From: Neostapfia colusana
Lineage: Eukaryota; Streptophyta; Magnoliopsida; Poales; Poaceae
DNA: 64,000 bases
Assembly: GCA_030760725.1 (NCBI GenBank)
Contig: JASWHV010000002.1
Location: forward strand, 62,551,900 to 62,615,899
Direction of reading: 5' to 3'
Shown here in pieces: positions 10,331-21,146 of the stretch (position 1 is its first letter; every line of letters begins with the position of its first letter). A program made the translations under genes and the position numbers. The notes beneath the pieces are model-generated. The model did not search any database. It had not been told where the DNA came from and worked only from the letters and a program-made list of their open reading frames with translations.

Positions 10331-11275
10331 CTACTCGGAGTAGAACTCGACCTCCTGTGGGTCGTCCTCCTCCGGTACTTCTGCTGGTGGCTCTGGATCT
10401 ACCACCTCTTCTCCCATTCCGGGTTCTCCCATTGCTGGAAGACCCAAGACCACCGGTATGCCTAACACCGGGGGCACGAGGTCCTGCAATGCCTGCACCT
10501 CGTCCATAGCCTGGTTGTAGTCCTCTTCCCAGCCTTGCCCTTCCTCAATAGCGTCGTCCCGCTCTTGAGCAAGGTCCCCATTCTGCTGGGTTAGGGTCTG
10601 CACCAGCTCTTGCAACGCCGCGATGTCAACACGGCCCTTCTTCTTTGCCTTCTTCAGGCGACGCAACTGATTGTGTTGTTCATTCAGTCGCTTGATCGTC
10701 GGAAGGAGCACATTGCGGAGTGCACTGTGAGCACCCTCGAAATGATCTCCACGGCTTGTGCTCTCTTTGAGCTTGGTGGCGAGATGCTCTGTATGAACAG
10801 CTTGGCTGTCCATCACAGCGTTTCCCGCACTCATTTGGAGGCTGAGGTTTGCCTCCGCGGGGTTGTACCTTGGGCAAGTCGGGTCTGTTGCCTCCAGGTA
10901 CCTTTCTTCCCACACATGCTGAGCTCGTCCCTCCACCAGAACGAGTGCGTATGGAGTGCCCTCCATAGCCTGCACGTGTAGTTGGCAGAAACGTGACATA
11001 GTGTCACGGGCTGCCACTTGCCACATCCCTTCTGGTTGTCTTCCTCTCACCGTGACGGTGAAGGGCACCCAACCGGGTGGCGTAGGTCCTGCGGAAACTT
11101 CGACATGGATCGTCCACGTCTTGTTCCCCTCTTCGCCTTCTTCCTTGGCGAAGTATTGCGGCATCTGATTGTACCCGAAATATTGAAGCATTTGCCACAA
11201 TGCTTCCGGGTAGCCGCTACGGTCAGAACAGTGGGAAGCCACCCACCCGTTCTCCAATTGTTTATCTGCTGTCAT
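10331..11275 (-). CDS. Pre-gag protein of E1 (314 aa, function unknown)
   Basis: Sense ORF between the leader and gag, ending 271 nt before the gag ATG. It starts ATG ACA GCA (MTADKQLENGW). Residues about 1-170 look globular (WTIHVEVS, WQVAARDTMSRFCQLHVQ). Residues about 195-270 are charged and heptad-like (LNEQHNQLRRLKK, QQNGDLAQERDD), probably a coiled coil. The tail is acidic and proline-rich. I see no zinc finger, protease or envelope-like signal/transmembrane segment. A homologous ORF in the same place in E2 (26765-27732), although broken, argues that it is a real element gene. Upstream ORFs are known in some plant Ty3/gypsy elements (for example Ogre); whether this one is related to those I cannot tell. 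Confidence 0.75.
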   Translation of the reverse strand: MTADKQLENGWVASHCSDRSGYPEALWQMLQYFGYNQMPQYFAKEEGEEGNKTWTIHVEVSAGPTPPGWVPFTVTVRGRQPEGMWQVAARDTMSRFCQLHVQAMEGTPYALVLVEGRAQHVWEERYLEATDPTCPRYNPAEANLSLQMSAGNAVMDSQAVHTEHLATKLKESTSRGDHFEGAHSALRNVLLPTIKRLNEQHNQLRRLKKAKKKGRVDIAALQELVQTLTQQNGDLAQERDDAIEEGQGWEEDYNQAMDEVQALQDLVPPVLGIPVVLGLPAMGEPGMGEEVVDPEPPAEVPEEDDPQEVEFYSE

Positions 11276-12760
11276 CTGTAAAAATATATTTGAGAAATGT
11301 CAAATATTTATTTGAACAGTAAACCATTGAGTTATAACATAAGATATGTCATTGAACCCATAACATTTGGAAACATAGTTCAAATTTTTAAATAAATTTG
11401 ACTGCTGATCTGCTGTTACCATGACAGCCCTGATCAGTTTCCATATCAATCTGATTTAGGCCAGATTAAAAGCAAAACCAGTCCTGGAGCTCAATATCAA
11501 AGTTAAAGTTAACTTCAATAGCTTTCCAGAAAGTATTTGGTTGGCCTAAGATCTGTCCTGGTTCAAAAGTTATGAGATGTCAAAGTTAACAGAATTTCTG
11601 GGAACAATTGGACAGCACCTCCCTGCCTTAGGTACTGATTTGATCCAACAATCTCAGTTACTTCTGTTCCTAATCTGACAAAACTTTCTGTCACAAAGTT
11701 GTAACCCATCTCATAAGCTTTCCAGAACTACCTCATTTTCTATTTTTGGATTTTTATGCAGGAAGTTATGCTTAATTTACAGAGAGTCTACAGAGAGTCT
11801 TTGCTCCGTCCTGTTTTCTGGACAGTTTCAACTCTGCTGCATTTTTCGAGTGGTTAAGGGATGAAACACCTCTGGAACTCAACAGAAAAGTTGTAAAGCT
11901 CCTCCAAATCTTTCCAGAAATGTGTCATACGACCCCAACCTCGAAAGAACTCAACCTCTAACCTCTGATTAACTTCAGCCTTGATTTAGCTGAAGAAAGA
12001 GTGCTCTGTCCTTAACATCCTATAAGTTGAAAACTTATTAGCTTTGAATATCCTGTTCAAGGGAAGGAGTTACATCAAGTTTTACTACTTTGGATCAAAA
12101 CCTTCAAGTTTTTAAATGAAGTTGTTCATTTAGTTGGGTGTGACGTCGATGCGTCACCAGATTATGTCGGTACTACGTCCTCACAAAGGAAAAACCTATA
12201 CCGGACTTAGCCGGCTTCGTTAGTTCAGTGGCACTACTCGTCACTCGCACACGGATGCTACACGTCTACCGTTTCGTGGTAAGGCTACCTGCAGAAACTC
12301 AAACAATCATCAGACTCGGCTGCACACCGAGTCCGGAATCCATACAGTTGGTACACCCGGCCGTCATCACTCGCCCGGATGTTCTCAAGCCAAACACGCC
12401 TTGAGTTACGTGTTCACGTTTCAGACCACGTGACGGGGTCTCCCATGTTGCACCACGCACGCCAGGGACAGACGTTGCTCGAATACCCCAAACGACATGA
12501 AGAGTCGTAGAGGATATCCAAGCGGGTCGGGTTACCTGCCACCCGTGGGGCTCCACCCTTCAGCTTGTGCGCACTGGTGGACAGCGCTTACGTGCACCCC
12601 CCAAGACATGAACGTCCCGAGATGCACGATTTTCCGACATAACAGATAGGTTAATAAGCCACTTTCTATATACTAATAACATCCTTATACGGGCTACTAA
12701 CTCGTTCCTCACTGGATTTTTGAAAAGGAAGACCTTTGTACTGTGTTAAACCTCAAGCGA
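11276..12760 (-). other. E1 untranslated leader
   Basis: About 1.5 kb between PBS and pre-gag ORF, with no ORF of note. A stem-loop at 12140-12157 (GTGACG, 6-nt loop, CGTCAC) is matched in E2 and, with a different stem, in E3 and E5. The part at about 12170-12650 is closely similar to the leaders of E3 and E5, suggesting conserved leader function such as packaging or translation (inference). Confidence 0.7.
12140..12157 (-). promoter_or_regulatory. Leader stem-loop of E1
   Basis: Perfect 6-bp stem GTGACG/CGTCAC around a 6-nt loop. The equivalent position in E2 is 28593-28610 (same stem, different loop). In E3 (38638-38657) and E5 (60059-60078) a TACGGTG/CACCGTA-type stem surrounds a 6-nt loop. 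Function unknown. Confidence 0.5.
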
Positions 12761-12772
12761 GCTCTGATACCA
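12761..12772 (-). other. E1 primer-binding site (initiator tRNA-Met)
   Basis: In sense TGGTATCAGAGC, three bases (GCG) downstream of the 5' LTR end at 12776. Complementary to the 3' end of plant initiator tRNA-Met, the usual primer for these elements. Single copy here, unlike H1, E3 and E5. Confidence 0.92.
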
Positions 12773-12775
12773 CGC

Positions 12776-15700
12776 TGACACGACCCCATTGGTCCTGTCG
12801 AGCCAGGATCACGCTGAGGGGTGCTGCGTTGCACAGCACCGTATAACACACGTCAAAGGTACAAAGCGGAAGCGGAAGTTTTATTACATAAACAGTTATA
12901 TGGACATGTTTACATCAAAATAAGTTTAGTCCACACTCGCGGGCGTAGACTAAGCGTCAAGTACACGTTCAGCCCTCGAACGTGTTCTTGCTAGCACACA
13001 CACACACTAACTCTGCGGCGTGCACGACTCCCACTCGACGGGGTTCCCCTCCTGGGGTTCCGTCTCCTCGTCGGGAGTCCCTTCCTCATAGAATCCTGCA
13101 AAAGCTTCAAACACAAGCAGTGAGCACGAAGGCTCAGCAAGTCTGACCTGTCTCACCTAAACATGGAACTTCTACATGAGGGTTATGGGTTACATGAGGT
13201 AAAAATCATTTGCAAGGACTCGCCTAATTAGTAGAACATTACTTTCAAGTTTTAGCAGCAGGTTGTGGAGAACCTTACGCGAAGGTACATGAGAGAGCCG
13301 CAATCAAACAAGAAACGCATTTCTCTCATGTACTTTGCCCAAAGTTGAAAAGAACTTTAGTTAGCTCTAAGCTACAGCATATCATTAACAATCAATGTCC
13401 ATCTTTCAATCAGCAACATTTTAACATGTAACTAGCCTGTTCTTTCTACGTCATGGTACAGTGAACAAGTGGTACTCACTGACCGCGAGGGACGGCGATT
13501 ATAATCGATTTACACCTGCAGGGTTACCCGAACAACCCGTCACGTACGCCCGTACTCGATGTTGCCTACAACAACCATCACGGACGCCGTACGCGACTAC
13601 CTTTCACCCGTTAGCCAAATATTGAACCGGTCCCATCGTCCCGAGCAAGAGGTCCCTGCACGCGCATCTCTGTGCCGCCAGCTGATTTACACCTCGAGCT
13701 CTCAACCTACCCTCTGAACGACGGGCAATGCCTCAATACCCAGCTACCCGAGTTACATCAGTTTCCCGGTTCCCATATAGCCGGTAGGTCTTCGGTACTG
13801 TTCTAGCTTGTTCAACAGGCCCGCACACGGCTCGGTCCTCAATCGACACAAGCGGAGCTACAGCACCCAGGACCCAAAGTCCTGCTGCCCTTACTCTCCG
13901 CTCGGTCTCATTTTCTTGCCATGTGTATCATGTGCTATCTCTACCCGAGCAATGTGCCTCTAGCCTATTCTTGCGAGTAGTTCCAACTACTCGACTTGTA
14001 CCGAATCCTACTCTATCCTAGCAATGCAGTAGCTAGCGGGGTTTGCAATCCTAACCCCCATCCCATGGTTTTCTTGGCTATGCAGTGGGGTTTCCAAACA
14101 AGACTCTAATGCACAGAATAAAGAAACAAGTATGTGCTCAAAACAATAAAAATTTATAAAATGGTTAATGCAAACCGGGGCTTGCCTTGCTGCTCTTGGT
14201 CGTAGGCTAGCTGTTCCTCCGGAGTAACGAAGTCTAGGACTTCGGGTTCCTCCTCGACCTTAGCGACTACATGATAGAACAATATATGTATTAATTTAAT
14301 GCACTTGTATTAAGTTTGAAGTTGTGAAGTCTATAACCTTTGCTAGATAGACCTAGTGATTGTGAAACTTTTACTGTGGCTTGGTTACAACCTAAACAGC
14401 GACTTGGTCAAGTTTTAGTTGCAGCAAAGCTCATTTGAGCCCTCCACAAATAATTATGTCCTTGACCTTAATTAAAGGCTTTTAGGGTGTTCTAAGTATT
14501 TTCATGAAACAAACTATGACTTTCTGAAAACTAGATTTTCAGAGGGTTCTAATGGAGTTGGTCTCACTTAATTTGGAAGTCTCTAACTAAAGATATGAGC
14601 TAAACAATTTCAGAGAAAATTCTGAAAATGTTTCTGAACATTTTCTATTTTCTCTGGGACAGTTTCACTAATCACACCATTAGGTGGATTAAATGAGCTC
14701 AAATGGATCTGAAATTTTTATGGTAGTTCAAGGATATTTTGGTGAACATCTCAGCAAAATTTCAGGATTTTCCTCCAAAGGATCCTCCAGTTAAAATTCC
14801 TAACAGTTTAAATTTTGAGGAATTAATTCTGGAGAAATAAGGAATTTCATGGAGTGAAACTCGATTTTCTGGAAAGTACTCAGAGAGCTGAATCCAGAAA
14901 AATTTGGTTCACTCAATTTGGAGCTTTCTAGCCAAAGTTATAAGGATTTGAAGTTTGAAGGAAATCTGAAAATCGGGGAAAAGTTTAAACTCACGCGTGG
15001 GCCCAGGGGACACGCGTCGCATGCCGAAGCGACAGCACACCGCGGCCCACAAGGATTTTGCGCGCCAGCACACCCGATCCCGGCCGCAGCCGGATCCCGA
15101 TTCAAAATATCGGCCGCTGACAGCTGGGGTCCACCCCCTTCTTCAACCTCGCGACACCCGCGCTCCGCCGCCGAGGGACCTCGCCGGAGAGCTCGCCGCT
15201 GGCTGCTGTATAGCTCCAAACTTCTTGATTCTGGCTGCCCCTGCCTACTTTTACTTGGGGAACCTGACCCGAGGGTCAGCTGCTCATGACAACGGCCGGA
15301 GCATGGTCGGCGACGAGCCGCCATATCGGAACGACTTCGGCCATGTCGGCTGACTCTCCTAGTACCTCAGCTACTTGGGAAATTGGTCGGGGAGCTTCAG
15401 TGGACCTCAGAGAAGGTCGACATGAGCTCGAGGCAGCTCGGGGAAGGCCCGAAATAGGTCCTCACCGTGCGCCTGACACCCCCCGTTCGTTCCGCCATTA
15501 GTAGACCTTGAATTACGCCGGGCACAGAGGTTTTCCGGCCCAGAGTTGTGAAGGCAACTTGTGCGTCACCGTGTCTAGCTCGTGTGGGCGTGGCCTGAGG
15601 CCCTCTAATCCTTTCTAGAGCACGAATTAAACAGAATCGTACCCGAAGGTCGTTCTGCACACAGAAAGGGGAAAAGTGGAAATTCGTCGCCGGTGAGCAA

Positions 15701-16819
15701 CCACTCGAGCTGTGGCTCGGGGATGAGCAGCACCGGTCACCTGCGCGTCCAAGGGTGCCTTGGTTCGGGCATGACAACGCCCAGGTTGGGCTGTCCACGA
15801 GAGCCCGAGGTGCGGCGGTTTCCAGTTCCGATTTTTATCGTTCGGCAGAGCCGATAGCACTCGGTTTCAATCGACATCTAGCAATGGGAAGGATGGAGGA
15901 AGGTCTCTAGTACCTTGCTGGGACCCTGGAGTGGAAAGAGGGAGCTGCGATCGGCTTGATCAAGCAGGAGCTCGAGCGGCGGCGATGGCAATGGGAAAAC
16001 AGGTCGTGCACGTCGGCAGCTCGGGGGAATGGCGACTGAAGCACACCGGGGAGGGAATAAATAGCCCGGCGGTCCGGTCTCCGGCTTGGGGCGCGCAGCA
16101 GGAGCTGGCGCCGGCTGCCCCCTTCGGTGGCGCGCGCGCACAGCAGCCGGGAACCGACTGAACTGTGGTTCAGTCGGTTTGTTTTGAGGCTGAGGCTGAC
16201 ATGTGGGTCCCACTCCTCTTTTAACCTCTGAAATTTACTCCTAACAGCTGTGGTAAACAGTGAACCCTATTCTACCCATGGCAATTCAAATTATTCACCC
16301 AAGAGCCATTTGAATTGATCAAAGTTCAAATGAGGTTTGGTTTGAATGAATTTCAGCACAAGTTCAGTTTGAAATTCAAATAAAGTTTGAATTTCTCCCC
16401 CTTAGCTCATGTCAAGATCAACTCCAAATGGAGTGAAAATTGGTGTGTGAGCTCACAAAAATGTGCTGAGTAAGAATATGCCTCCCACTTTTAAATTCAT
16501 GGAATAAAAACAGTTTGAATTTGAATATGGTTTCAAACTGCCCTCTTCCTATCTATACCCAAAATGACCTCAAAAAGGTTTTGAATTTGGGTGAAACTTG
16601 GCATGGACATCCTTAGCAAAGTGTAGGAGTTTTTATATGTCCAGCCCATCTATATCACATGTGGGAAATACCACTTTTGCAATGTGTGAGTTTGTTCTCT
16701 AATGAGCATGTTGATAATTGTTACTTGCTCTTCATTTGTGTTCATCATTCTAGCTCAAATGAGGTGTGTGGTGTGGTGATGAACACTGCAAGTGGGTGTC
16801 AAAAACTGAGGCCCTTACA
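12776..16819 (-). repeat. E1 5' LTR
   Basis: Partner of the 3' LTR, differing at about 24 positions by eye. Candidate TATA box TTTATAAA at 14153-14160. The stem-loop at 12820-12840 (GGTGCTG, 7-nt loop, CAGCACC) is intact in this copy. The outer end at 16819 is followed by the target duplication. Confidence 0.95.
12820..12840 (-). promoter_or_regulatory. LTR 3'-end stem-loop (7-bp stem, 7-nt loop)
   Basis: Arms GGTGCTG and CAGCACC pair perfectly around seven bases, about 45 bp from the LTR end. E2 has the same arms at 29272-29292. H1, E3 and E5 have GGTGCCG with CGGCACC (or CGGCACT) at 21060-21080, 37911-37931 and 50348-50368. The stem is retained with compensating changes, which suggests an RNA structure. 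Confidence 0.55.
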
Positions 16820-16824
16820 GAAAC
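16820..16824. repeat. E1 target-site duplication, right copy (GAAAC)
   Basis: Matches 1384-1388 exactly and directly follows the CA-type end of the E1 LTR at 16819. The host pol frame of H1 continues from here. Confidence 0.95.
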
Positions 16825-16945
16825 CAGATGCTGCGATTTTTCAAAGTGCTACGGGAAAATCACACGTCAAAGGAAGCTACATGGAAAAGCGAGGAATATT
16901 TACAACGCAATTCATCCAGAGTTGTTAGAGGCTTATGTTCGATAG
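16820..16945 (+). pseudogene. H1 pol remnant: chromodomain end (part 2)
   Basis: Continues the H1 pol frame after E1: RFFKVLRENHTSKEATW corresponds to the chromodomain-like end of the E1 and E5 polyproteins. A one-base frame change near 16909 separates it from the likely native terminator TAG at 16943-16945. The protein is broken by E1 and lacks all upstream domains. Confidence 0.8.
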
Positions 16946-16997
16946 TCATCCTCCCCACATTGTTCTTAATCATGAATCTCAGGACGAGATTCTTTTC

Positions 16998-17009
16998 AAG
17001 GGGGAGGAA
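16998..17009 (+). other. H1 polypurine tract
   Basis: AAGGGGGAGGAA directly before the LTR start TGTAAAAGTCC at 17010. It is preceded by GAATCTCAGGACGAGATTC, a conserved inverted repeat upstream of the tract that is also seen as ATCTCG/CGAGAT beside the tracts of E1, E4 and E5. Confidence 0.85.
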
Positions 17010-20000
17010 TGTAAAAGTCCAAAAACTTGTAAATGGAAAATTTTAGTGATGAATAAAGTTGAGTTTAAATCCAATAAATGGGACTTGCAAAAAACTTCTC
17101 TAAACATGTGAAGATGGTCATGAGCAAGCATATGAATTCAAGTCCACCTTGAATTCAAATGATCATTTAAATGGAAAGGTGATCATTTGAAATGGAGAAT
17201 GCAAACTGTGGTTGGAAACCTTCACTTTGCAGCCACCAAATTAAAAGTTTGAATCCATATTTGAATTCTTCAGGTCCAAATTATGAGGAAGACAAATTTT
17301 GAGAAAGTTTGGAGGTTCTTTGACATGATTATCAAAGGGGCTTATGAATTTTATTGAAATTTGGATTCAAATTTGAAACTGAGGTAAAACTTATCAATTT
17401 GACAAATGGCTTTTGAATTTGAGTTCCTCATGACTGAAGTTTGCACTATACTAAATTTGTGAAGATCTTTTGGGAAAAGAGCAGAGGGACCCAATTGTCA
17501 TGGAGAGGGGAAGACTTAACACACAAGTTTATTTTCTCTGCTCAGACTCACTCAACCGACTGAACACAAACCGGTTTCTCTGTTTTTGCTCAAAGACGCT
17601 GAACCGCAGCATGCGCCACCGAGGCAACGTTGCCGCCAGCTCCCGAGCTGCTCAGGACTCGGTTTGCCTTGCTCTCATCGACTCCACTGAGAGCACGTCG
17701 CCTCAAACACCGCCTCACAGCAGCTGCTGGTCTTGACCGCGTGCCCTTGATGATGCAACCAGCCGCACGCGAAGAAACGGTCGGTCCACCACCGGCCGGC
17801 TACTCCACCTTGCTGCACGCCGAGCTGAGCCTCCCCACAGCATCGCTAGTCCTTCCCGAACGTGGCCGACGCAAGAAACAGGTGCTAACCCTACGGAAAC
17901 CCTGGCGTCGAGCTCATCTTCCTCCACAGCGCCAAGGAAAGTCGCCGCGACAAGGACTTATCGCCCGGCCACCACAGAGCTTCTCACACCGATCTGCAAA
18001 ATGAAAAAGGTCCGTCTCGAGACCTTCTACTACCCCCAACTCCAGCAGCATGCCATGGCGTGTCTTGCCGGAATTTCCCTGTTTTCCCGTCGGTGTGCAA
18101 TGGACACCAAAGTTGCTTCGATCATAAATTCGCGCCGCACGATCAACCAAACCACACACAACGTAGAATACCCCTTCTATACCTCTGTGCGAGTTCATAG
18201 GATCAAGAACCACCGAGAACCGTCGAGCAAAGCCGCTGTTCATCAAGTTTTTCGATTGTCGCTGGATTTTTGACCTAGGCCGATGGTGAGGTCATACTTC
18301 CGGCGAGTTTCAGCGAGATCGGCGGTTGGATCCATGTTCTCCTCGGTGCAGTGGTGCTGTACGAGCAAACGGCGATGTGTTTGGTGCAGCATAGCGCCCT
18401 AGCGACATCGCCGGAGATGCCGCAGCCACTGTCGCCATTGCACCTAGGGTTCCGGCCATCTTCGATCTGAGGTAAGGCCGGTAACGAGTTCCTTGCACAA
18501 GAATACGTAGTGGCGGCGATAATCAGAAAGTTCTGAGCACGGAAACCCCCTCCCGGCGAGAGCTCCGGCGAGCTCGGCGGCGCGGGAGCGCGGGTGGCGG
18601 GAGTTAGACGAAGCCGGGGCTGGCCCACGTGTCAGTGTCGGTTGCGGTGAATTGGATCTTCTGTTGCACTGGATCAGTTTGATTGTGCAGGAGAACTCTA
18701 TAGCCTCTTGTGCCGGTGCATGAGAAGGCACCACATCACCCACGCATCCGCTGTCAGACTTTTAAACTTTTCCCGGTTTATTTCAAACACCAGATTTGAT
18801 TCAAATTTTGGGAGGGCATAACTTTTGCTAGGAAGCTCCAAATTTAGTGATTCAAATTGGGTTGGATTCATATTGCAAAACTATATCGAAATATTCAACC
18901 CAATTTGTACGAAAATCATTATTAAATTCTGGAAAATTCTTTAAAGCTTTTCAGCAAAAGAATTTTAGAGGGAGTTTGGTTCATCCAAAAATCCTCCAAT
19001 TTTGCCAGAATAGTCTGTAGGAAGTTGGTGAACACCTGTAAAGTTTCAACTCATTTGGATTTGATTTAGTTAGGATAATTCTGATTTCAAGTTTCTGTGT
19101 TCAAATGAATACAAAAACAATTTCAGAGAATTTCCAAAACTTGGAAATTCAGTTCTGGGCAATTCTTAGTTCCAAAAATCCTAGAAAATTCATGCATGCT
19201 ACCTGAGCTATGTTTGAAATTTTGGTTCACTTTAATTGGCATGAAAGTGCAAATTTATTCAGAATTAATTCCTTTGTGCCTAAATGCTTAGGGAATTGTT
19301 CTGAGCGATCTACTCATTGAAAAATTCTAAATTTTGGTCCAGATTAATTTCTTGTGACAAGGAACTCACAAGAAAATGTTCAGCTCCATTGGATCTTTGG
19401 ATCACCACTGTCCTGTTCAACCTATTTAGATGAGTAGCACATAAGTGATGAAATGCAATTATCACTTGATCATGTTGCTTCACCCAAACCCAAACCACTA
19501 GCACCAGTCTCATTTTAAATTCTTAAACAGAGTTCAGGTTTTAAACTTGTCTTTAGAACTTGTTAGCAAAAGTTTTGCAATTAAACATATATGCATATTC
19601 ATAACGTGTAGTGATTAAACGTGGAAAAGTGGAGGAAAAGCGAAGCTTGGATCAAGGAGCAAGAAGGCAGTGATTAAGCTTTGAGTCATCTAAAACTAAC
19701 TTGATAATTATCTGACTTTAGTCACCTACAAAACCAAGGCAAGCTTCGGTTTGCATTGAAGTTATTTATAAAGTTTTTACTTTGTTCACAATTATAGTTG
19801 AGGGTTTGTATGTGCATTAGGTCAAGGTTGTTTTATACTCCAAACGCATGACCAAATGAACCCTAGAGTCGAGGGTAGAATATAGTTTTCCACTGTAGCA
19901 GGTTGCCGTGATAAATAGGTTAGGACATCCGGTAGAAGTCGAGTAGTTGGAATCTACTCGCGAGCTATAGTCGGGATTACATGGGTGTAGTTGAAAAGGC

Positions 20001-21146
20001 AAACTAAAGTTTATATTTCTAAAGATGATACCGGGCAGGAGGGTTAGGCAGAGACAAGACGAGGTCTTGGTCAAATAGCTCTGCCTGTGTCGGTTAAGGA
20101 CCGATGCGTGTGCCGCATCCAGGAGCAAGTATTGAGTTGTGTACCGGATGCTTACTGCTATATGGGACCCAGGAAACCGATGCACCAGGTTAACTGGATT
20201 GTAGAGGCATATCACATCGTCTCGTTAGACCTATGAGCCTGAGACGGCGCAGTCGGTTCTACAGTCGAGTGTCCTGCAAAAGGTTGCCACATACGACATA
20301 ATGAAGGACGCCAGATTTAGGTCTTTATAGGCGGGCGTATGTGTCGAGCTATCCGGGCAGTGTTTGATTTGAATCACCGTCCCTCGCGGTTATTGAGTAC
20401 CGCTTGCTCCCATGTTGTGACGTAGTAATCAAGTTGTGTGAGGACAGTTTGCTAAGTTTTAATTGCTGCTATGATAATCGGAATTGCATGAAAACCTTGT
20501 TTGAAGTAGAGATAGAGCAAACTATAGTTAATTTCCACCTTGGGACAAGTAACATTGGAATGAAGCGTTTCTTGTTTGATTGTGGAGTTCCAATGTTGCT
20601 GGGCGCAAGGGCACTAATGTGATGGCTAAAATCTTAAAGTTAAGGATGATCTAGTAGGCGAGTCTTTTTGCAAACTACATGTTTAAGTCTTAAGTTACTC
20701 TCATGTAGAGTTGCATGCCTTAGGAGAGACGGTTAAGTCTTGCTGAGCCTTTGTGCTCACTCTTGCTATATGAGTGGTTTTGCAGGTTAATATCGACGCA
20801 TATAAAGAAGGTTGTCCGGTGAGACTCGGAAATTTCCGAGTCATGTTACACATGGAGAACCTAGCCGCTGCCATGTCTTCGTGTCGCTAGCGAGAGGGGT
20901 CCGCGGGCTGGACCTCTTCTCGGGTGTTTCTTTGTTATTCGACGTGAGCTGTTTGTAGTCTTCTGCTGTAGCTATTTGATGTAAATTATTTGCAAAGAAC
21001 TGTTGTAAGCTTCCGCTTTTGATTTATGTAATACAGTTTTCCTTATATGTGTGCTGTTGGGTGCCGCATAACACGGCACCACCCAATGCGATTCTCGGGT
21101 GGGTGCCCCGTCCCCGTGACTGAACGGGTGGCGTTGGGTCCCCACA
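17010..21146 (+). repeat. H1 3' LTR
   Basis: Begins TGTAAAAGTCC after the polypurine tract and ends CCCCACA at 21146, where sequence changes to the E2 LTR. Candidate TATA box TTTATAAA at 19765-19772. U5-side hairpins: a perfect 20-nt palindrome GACTCGGAAATTTCCGAGTC at 20823-20842, and the 7/7 stem-loop at 21060-21080. ORF-like stretches at 17630-18743 are GC-rich U3 sequence with no recognisable protein. Confidence 0.8.

Larger units (their letters stand above)
1389..16819 (-). mobile_element. E1: complete, recently inserted Ty3/gypsy chromovirus
   Basis: A 15,431-bp element on the minus strand. Both LTRs are 4,044 bp (1389-5432 and 12776-16819), start TGTAAGGGCC in sense and end TGTCA. It has an initiator-Met-type PBS, a polypurine tract and a 5-bp target duplication. 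I count about 24 substitutions between the LTRs (0.6%), implying recent insertion. The internal region codes for a pre-gag protein and an uninterrupted gag-pol polyprotein. Domain order protease, RT, RNase H, integrase, chromodomain makes it Ty3/gypsy. The long LTRs and chromodomain fit the Tekay/Del clade (inference). Confidence 0.95.
1..21146 (+). mobile_element. H1: internally deleted Ty3/gypsy element, split by E1
   Basis: Plus-strand LTR retrotransposon relic. In order it has the 3' part of a 5' LTR (1-1010), a tandem primer-binding-site array (1011-1118), a pol 3' remnant (1119-1388, resuming at 16820), a polypurine tract (16998-17009) and a 3' LTR (17010-21146). Gag and most of pol are missing between the array and the integrase C-terminus. 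Compared with E5, that is over 5 kb. E1 is inserted in the pol remnant with target duplication GAAAC. The start lies left of the window. The two LTR ends are only about 80-85% alike, which is more than its nesting position predicts, so a recombinant origin is possible. Confidence 0.8.

Noticed and set aside
17630..18743. GC-rich stretch with ORFs on both strands, looking like host exons
   Set aside because: It lies inside the H1 3' LTR between a polypurine tract and LTR end. Similar GC-rich blocks occupy the same LTR position in E1, E3 and E5.
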